From: Martelella limonii
GTDB lineage: Bacteria; Pseudomonadota; Alphaproteobacteria; Rhizobiales; Rhizobiaceae
Assembly (NCBI RefSeq): GCF_013344475.1
Contig: NZ_JABUOU010000009.1
Coordinates: 124,001-188,000 of the forward strand
Length of the DNA stretch: 64,000 nt
Direction: 5' to 3'
Position numbers and translations under genes: made by a program. The notes below the pieces were generated by a model. That model saw nothing but the letters and a program-made list of their open reading frames with translations, searched no databases and had not been told where the DNA came from. Every line of letters starts with the position of its first letter. Position 1 is the stretch's first letter. Below are positions 60,608 to 64,000 of this stretch, piece by piece.

Positions 60608-60622
60608 TGACAATAAAAGTCA
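60608..60622. promoter_or_regulatory. Iron-responsive operator (IRO box) upstream of the heme receptor
   Basis: TGACAATAAAAGTCA matches TGA-N9-TCA exactly. It overlaps a consensus -35 hexamer TTGACA (60607-60612) and lies 116 bases before the receptor start. The same motif occurs twice at the hmu promoter. Confidence 0.75.
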
Positions 60623-60670
60623 TGTTTAATAGCGACTGATCCAGCACCGGCCGCGCGCCGGGATACATGC

Positions 60671-60710
60671 CCAGCCAGCCAGTACGCACAGCCGTTCGCC
60701 AGCCAGCCAG
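60671..60710 (+). repeat. CCAGCCAGCCAG direct repeat in the receptor leader
   Basis: The 12-base sequence CCAGCCAGCCAG occurs at 60671-60682 and again at 60699-60710 in the untranslated leader between the IRO box and the receptor start codon. It could be a binding site for a post-transcriptional regulator; HemP/HmuP is a candidate given its known role in receptor expression. Confidence 0.5.
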
Positions 60711-60738
60711 GTTCTTTCACGAACAAGAGGAATTGGTG

Positions 60739-62952
60739 ATGCGTATTTCGCATATACTGGCATCGTTCACGGCTCTGGCGACGCTTGGCCTTGCAACGGC
60801 TACTCCCGCTCAGGAGAGCGCGGACACTTCGACGACGGTCCTGCCGAAGGTCACGGTGACGACGTCGGCCGGCAAGCAGGGCATTGCCGATACGCCGCTT
60901 GCCACTGAAAACACCCGTGAGGATCTCGACCGCAATATCGTCAGCGATTTCGGCGATTTCACCCGTGTGCTCGAGCCGGGCGTCACCTTCGTTGGCGATG
61001 ATGCGGGTTCGGTCAATATTCGCGGCATGCAGGGACCGCGCGTTTCCACCGTGATCGATGGCATCCAGATGCCCTATCTCGATGACACCGCGCGCTCCGA
61101 TGCCAATGGCGGCGGAAATGCATTCAGTTTTGATTCGATCGCGACGATTGATATCGTGCGCGGCTCGGACAGCTCGCGTTCCGGCAGCGGTTCGCTGGGC
61201 GGCACGGTCGTGCTGCGGACGCTTGAGCCGGAAGATCTGATCGACCCGGAAAAGGGATATGGCGGGCGCGTCGGCTTTACCTATGACAGTGCCGATAACA
61301 GCGTTGACGGCGAAGGCGCTTTTGCGGTCCAGTCCGGCAATACCGCACTCCTGTTCCAGGGCGATATCGCGACCGGCCATGAGATGCAGAACCAGGGTAC
61401 CGTCGGCGGTTACGGCGCAACGCGCAGCGAGCCCAACCCGGCGACCTTCGACGAAAACAACCTGCTGTTCAAGATCCGTCAGAACATCCTGGAGGCCCAC
61501 ACGATCGGCCTCACGGTCGAGCGCTACGACCGCAACAAGGACATCGAACTCCTGACGGACCAGGGCACGACATATGCGCTCGACAACTGGGATGGCACGG
61601 AAGACACGCATCGCGACCGTGTCTCGATCGACTACAATTACGAAGCCATTGCCGATGACGGTCTGATCGATCAGGCCTTCAGCACGTTCTACTGGCTCAG
61701 GAGCGAACGCGAAAGCGGCACCTCCGGCACCCGCCTTTCCTCACGCGGCACTGCGCCCTTCGGCGAATATGCGCGTACATCCAATACGGAGGACGAGCGC
61801 TATGGCTGGTCCGGCTGGGCGGAAAAGAGCTTCGACACCGGCGCGCTCGACCATACCTTCACCCTTGGCGGCGATTTCTATTACTCGCAGACCAGCCAGT
61901 ATTCGAGCGGCGTCGACAATTGCGGCCCGGGTCCTTTCCGCCCGTTCAGCACCTGCAGCTTCCTGCACACCAACCAGTCCGACACCCCCGACGTGAACGG
62001 CTATGTTCTGGGCGTTTATGCGCAGGATGAAATCGTCTTCGGCGACAGCGGATTTGCGCTGACGCCGGGCGTGCGTTTCGACTGGTATAAGTACGACCCG
62101 CAGGAGACCGAGAGCTACACCCGGAATCCGAATTACAACGGACTCCCCGAAGGCCAGAGCGACTGGCATATCTCGCCGAAGCTCCTGGCCACCTATGACC
62201 TCAACGGCTTTACCCAGCTCTATGGTCAGATTTCGACCGCCTTCCGCGCGCCGACGCCGGGCGAACTCTATGTCGACTACGGTTCTCCGGGCAGCTATCT
62301 GAGGATCGGCAATCCCGACCTCGAGCCGGAAACGAGCTGGGGCGTCGAAATCGGCGCCAATTTCGGCGATGACGATGATGGCGGCCGGCTTTCCGCCTTC
62401 TACAGCCGTTACAAGGATTTCATCGACACCCAGTCGGTCGACCCCCTTGATCTCGGCTTTGACGCCGGGCTCTATCCGCTCGGAATCACCCAGACCGTCA
62501 ATATCGACAATGTCGAGATTGCGGGCGTGGAGGCAAGCTATCAGAAGTCCTTCGTCAACGGTTTCGATATGCACGCCTCGCTCGCTTTCGCGCGCGGTTT
62601 CAACATGGATACCAACGAGATCCTCGGTTCTGTGGCGCCGCTGAAGGCGGTGATCGGCGGCGGCTACAATGTCGATACCTGGGGTGCCAACGCAAACTGG
62701 ATCCTGTCGGCCAAGGTGCCGGATGGCTCGACGGCCACCTTCAAGGCTCCGGGCTATGGCATCGTGGATGTCACCGGCTGGTGGTCCCCCGAGCGCTTCG
62801 ATGGTCTTCTGGTGCAGGCAGGCGTCTACAACCTGTTCGACCAGACCTACTATAACGCCCTCGATCTGCAGGATACGACCATGACCCAGCCCGAACGGTT
62901 CTATTCGGAGCCGGGACGCACGTTCAAGATATCGCTGACCCAGACCTTCTGA
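60739..62952 (+). CDS. TonB-dependent heme/hemoglobin-type outer-membrane receptor
   Basis: 737-residue outer-membrane receptor. Signal peptide ends near ATPAQ (about residue 24), a TonB-box-like segment TVLPKVTVTT follows, then the plug domain (NIRGMQGPRVSTVIDGIQ) and a 22-strand barrel ending in the terminal aromatic ISLTQTF. The heme-receptor motifs FRAP (502-505) and NPDL (525-528) are present, but the segment between them lacks a histidine, which heme receptors often use as a ligand. AAGAGG precedes the ATG at 60739; an upstream ATG at 60667 lies in the repeat-rich leader. Iron box upstream. It is the likely partner of HmuTUV and TonB in this window. Confidence 0.9.
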   Translation: MRISHILASFTALATLGLATATPAQESADTSTTVLPKVTVTTSAGKQGIADTPLATENTREDLDRNIVSDFGDFTRVLEPGVTFVGDDAGSVNIRGMQGPRVSTVIDGIQMPYLDDTARSDANGGGNAFSFDSIATIDIVRGSDSSRSGSGSLGGTVVLRTLEPEDLIDPEKGYGGRVGFTYDSADNSVDGEGAFAVQSGNTALLFQGDIATGHEMQNQGTVGGYGATRSEPNPATFDENNLLFKIRQNILEAHTIGLTVERYDRNKDIELLTDQGTTYALDNWDGTEDTHRDRVSIDYNYEAIADDGLIDQAFSTFYWLRSERESGTSGTRLSSRGTAPFGEYARTSNTEDERYGWSGWAEKSFDTGALDHTFTLGGDFYYSQTSQYSSGVDNCGPGPFRPFSTCSFLHTNQSDTPDVNGYVLGVYAQDEIVFGDSGFALTPGVRFDWYKYDPQETESYTRNPNYNGLPEGQSDWHISPKLLATYDLNGFTQLYGQISTAFRAPTPGELYVDYGSPGSYLRIGNPDLEPETSWGVEIGANFGDDDDGGRLSAFYSRYKDFIDTQSVDPLDLGFDAGLYPLGITQTVNIDNVEIAGVEASYQKSFVNGFDMHASLAFARGFNMDTNEILGSVAPLKAVIGGGYNVDTWGANANWILSAKVPDGSTATFKAPGYGIVDVTGWWSPERFDGLLVQAGVYNLFDQTYYNALDLQDTTMTQPERFYSEPGRTFKISLTQTF

Positions 62953-62971
62953 GATTGTTCAAAAAAGAAAA

Positions 62972-62995
62972 AGCCGGGCCCTTGCGGGTCCGGCT
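62972..62995 (-). terminator. Terminator for pgk (copy A of a duplicated hairpin)
   Basis: AGCCGGGCCCTTGCGGGTCCGGCT forms a stem with one wobble; on the minus strand it is followed by TTTTCTTTTTT, so it ends transcripts coming from pgk. The same 24 bases occur again at 63204-63227. Confidence 0.75.
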
Positions 62996-63059
62996 CAGAC
63001 TGCCGACAAAGCCATTACTTCTGAGAGCCCACTCAGGCCAGTTTCATCCACAGGGGTCA

Positions 63060-63170
63060 TGCTCGGACTTGATCCGAGCATCCAGGCGGCTCAAAGTGAG
63101 TGACTTTCCCAAGTGTTAATACGGTGATTGACCTTGCCGCCTGGATCCTCTTGTCAAGCACGAGGATGAC
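63060..63170. repeat. RIME-like intergenic palindromic repeat, copy 2
   Basis: Two palindromes: TGCTCGG-ACTTGAT-CCGAGCA (63060-63080) and ATCCTC...GAGGAT (63145-63167), in the same order and with similar spacing and flanks (CTGGATCCTC, GAGGATGAC) as copy 1 at 59710. It lies between two copies of one hairpin (62972 and 63204), as if inserted within a terminator. Confidence 0.65.
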
Positions 63171-63203
63171 GCAGAGCTTAGGGACAGGTTCGTCAACATT
63201 CTG

Positions 63204-63240
63204 AGCCGGGCCCTTGCGGGTCCGGCTTTTTATTTTCCTG
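63204..63240 (+). terminator. Terminator of the receptor direction (copy B of the duplicated hairpin)
   Basis: The same 24-base hairpin AGCCGGGCCCTTGCGGGTCCGGCT followed by TTTTATTTTCC on the plus strand. It ends transcription coming from the receptor gene. Confidence 0.75.
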
Positions 63241-63255
63241 CAAGGCTCGAAGCGC

Positions 63256-64000
63256 TTACTTCTTCAGGACCGCAACGCCCGGCAAGACCTTGCCTTCCAT
63301 CCATTCGAGGAAGGCGCCGCCTGCGGTGGAGACATAGCTGAAGTCATCCTTGACGCCAGCGTGGTTGAGCGCCGAAACCGTGTCGCCGCCGCCGGCAACG
63401 GAAACCAGCTTGCCGGCCCTGGTGCGCTCGGCCGCAAATTTCGCGGCGGACACGGTTGCCTGGTCAAAGGGTTCGATCTCGAATGCGCCGAGCGGGCCGT
63501 TCCACACCAGCGTTTCCGCCTTTTCGATCCACCCATTGATAGCCTTGACCGATTCCGGTCCGATATCGAGCATCATCTGGTCGGCGAGAATGGCATCGAT
63601 CGCCACGGTTTCGTTGGCGGCATTGGCCTTGAACTCGCTGGCAACGACGCCGTCTTCCGGCAGCACGATGGCGCAGCCGGTCTTCTCAGCCTTCGCCATG
63701 ATGGTGCGCGCGGTATCGGCGAGGTCGTGCTCGCAAAGCGATTTGCCGACATCGATGCCCTTGGCCGCAACGAAGGTGTTGGCCATGCCGCCACCGATCA
63801 CGAGCGCATCGACCTTGTCGAGCAGATTTTCGAGAAGGTCGATCTTGGTGGACACCTTGGCGCCGCCGACGATTGCGACCACGGGGCGCTTGGGATCGCC
63901 GAGGCCGCTTTCCAGCGCCTCAAGCTCTGCCTGCATGGTGCGCCCGGCATAGGCCGGCATGTGGTGGGCAAGGCCTTCGGTGGAGGCGTGGGCACGATGC
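63256..64000 (-). CDS. pgk: Phosphoglycerate kinase, C-terminal part (cut by window edge)
   Basis: At least 248 residues of glycolytic phosphoglycerate kinase; the N-terminal part lies beyond position 64000. Conserved stretches: [12 protein letters not shown] then [56 protein letters not shown] and the nucleotide-binding [13 protein letters not shown]-terminal end and stop at 63256-63258 are complete. Confidence 0.96.
   Translation of the reverse strand, partial: HRAHASTEGLAHHMPAYAGRTMQAELEALESGLGDPKRPVVAIVGGAKVSTKIDLLENLLDKVDALVIGGGMANTFVAAKGIDVGKSLCEHDLADTARTIMAKAEKTGCAIVLPEDGVVASEFKANAANETVAIDAILADQMMLDIGPESVKAINGWIEKAETLVWNGPLGAFEIEPFDQATVSAAKFAAERTRAGKLVSVAGGGDTVSALNHAGVKDDFSYVSTAGGAFLEWMEGKVLPGVAVLKK

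Noticed and set aside
60671-60710. The CCAGCCAGCCAG pair as a CRISPR array
   Set aside because: Only two units, 12 bases long, with a 16-base interval and no cas genes.

Overview
The window is a GC-rich, densely packed stretch of chromosome from an alphaproteobacterium, most likely a member of the Rhizobiales close to the Rhizobium/Agrobacterium/Martelella group. The reasons are the hmuPSTUV heme locus with TGA-N9-TCA iron boxes (the site of the rhizobial iron regulator RirA), an Agrobacterium-like glycogen operon containing pgm, a heterotetrameric sarcosine oxidase operon, a Rhizobium etli-type asparaginase, and paired palindromic intergenic repeats resembling rhizobial mosaic elements. The species cannot be fixed from sequence alone. 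I see no phage, insertion sequence, CRISPR array, rRNA or tRNA.

Layout. 1-623: the end of a Gly-rich pseudouridine synthase gene and rsmD. 699-6909: heme import, with hemP-hmuS-hmuT-hmuU-hmuV on the minus strand, and a small secreted protein plus tonB on the plus strand. 7120-8379: a TPR lipoprotein and rpsU. 8724-14625: soxB-(alpha/beta hydrolase)-soxD-soxA-soxG. 14619-27195 (minus): glgP-glgB-glgC-glgA-pgm-glgX, followed with almost no gap by a MaoC-like hydratase and a DUF2332 protein. 27422-34240 (minus): two transglutaminase-like proteins flanking an ATP-grasp/Alpha-E fusion. 34355-38004 (minus): tetR-HlyD-ABC ATPase-ABC permease. 38369-42026: a TakP-like TRAP binding protein, a ferredoxin-reductase-like flavoprotein and a LacI regulator. 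42082-48429: APS reductase, ClC antiporter, GST, HdeD-like protein, quinone oxidoreductase, asparaginase and OhrR. 48587-53674: Ohr, a methyltransferase/HAD pair, an aminotransferase, a GNAT and two cytochromes c. 53786-56153 (minus): TPP riboswitch-thiM-thiE-thiD. 56344-60495: an orphan lipoprotein, mmsA with a divergent LysR gene, a repeat element and a tyrosine-phosphatase-like protein. 60739-62952: a TonB-dependent heme-type receptor. 63256-64000: the C-terminal part of pgk, cut by the window edge.

How the genes fit together. The heme genes form one iron-responsive set. The receptor at 60739 and TonB would bring heme across the outer membrane, HmuTUV across the inner membrane, and HmuS would handle or degrade it. 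HemP is a small accessory factor. TGA-N9-TCA boxes lie upstream of both hemP (two copies) and the distant receptor gene (one copy). The glycogen operon covers ADP-glucose formation, chain synthesis, branching, debranching and phosphorolysis. The sarcosine operon feeds C1 units to tetrahydrofolate. The thi genes form a salvage pathway under riboswitch control. The least understood module is the transglutaminase/ATP-grasp/Alpha-E cluster at 27422-34240, whose families suggest a peptide or amide-bond modification system with unknown substrate. The clearest new local observations are the repeats in the receptor leader, a possible S21-mimicking leader peptide before rpsU, a bidirectional terminator apparently split by a repeat element, and a perfect long inverted repeat at the LysR/mmsA promoter.
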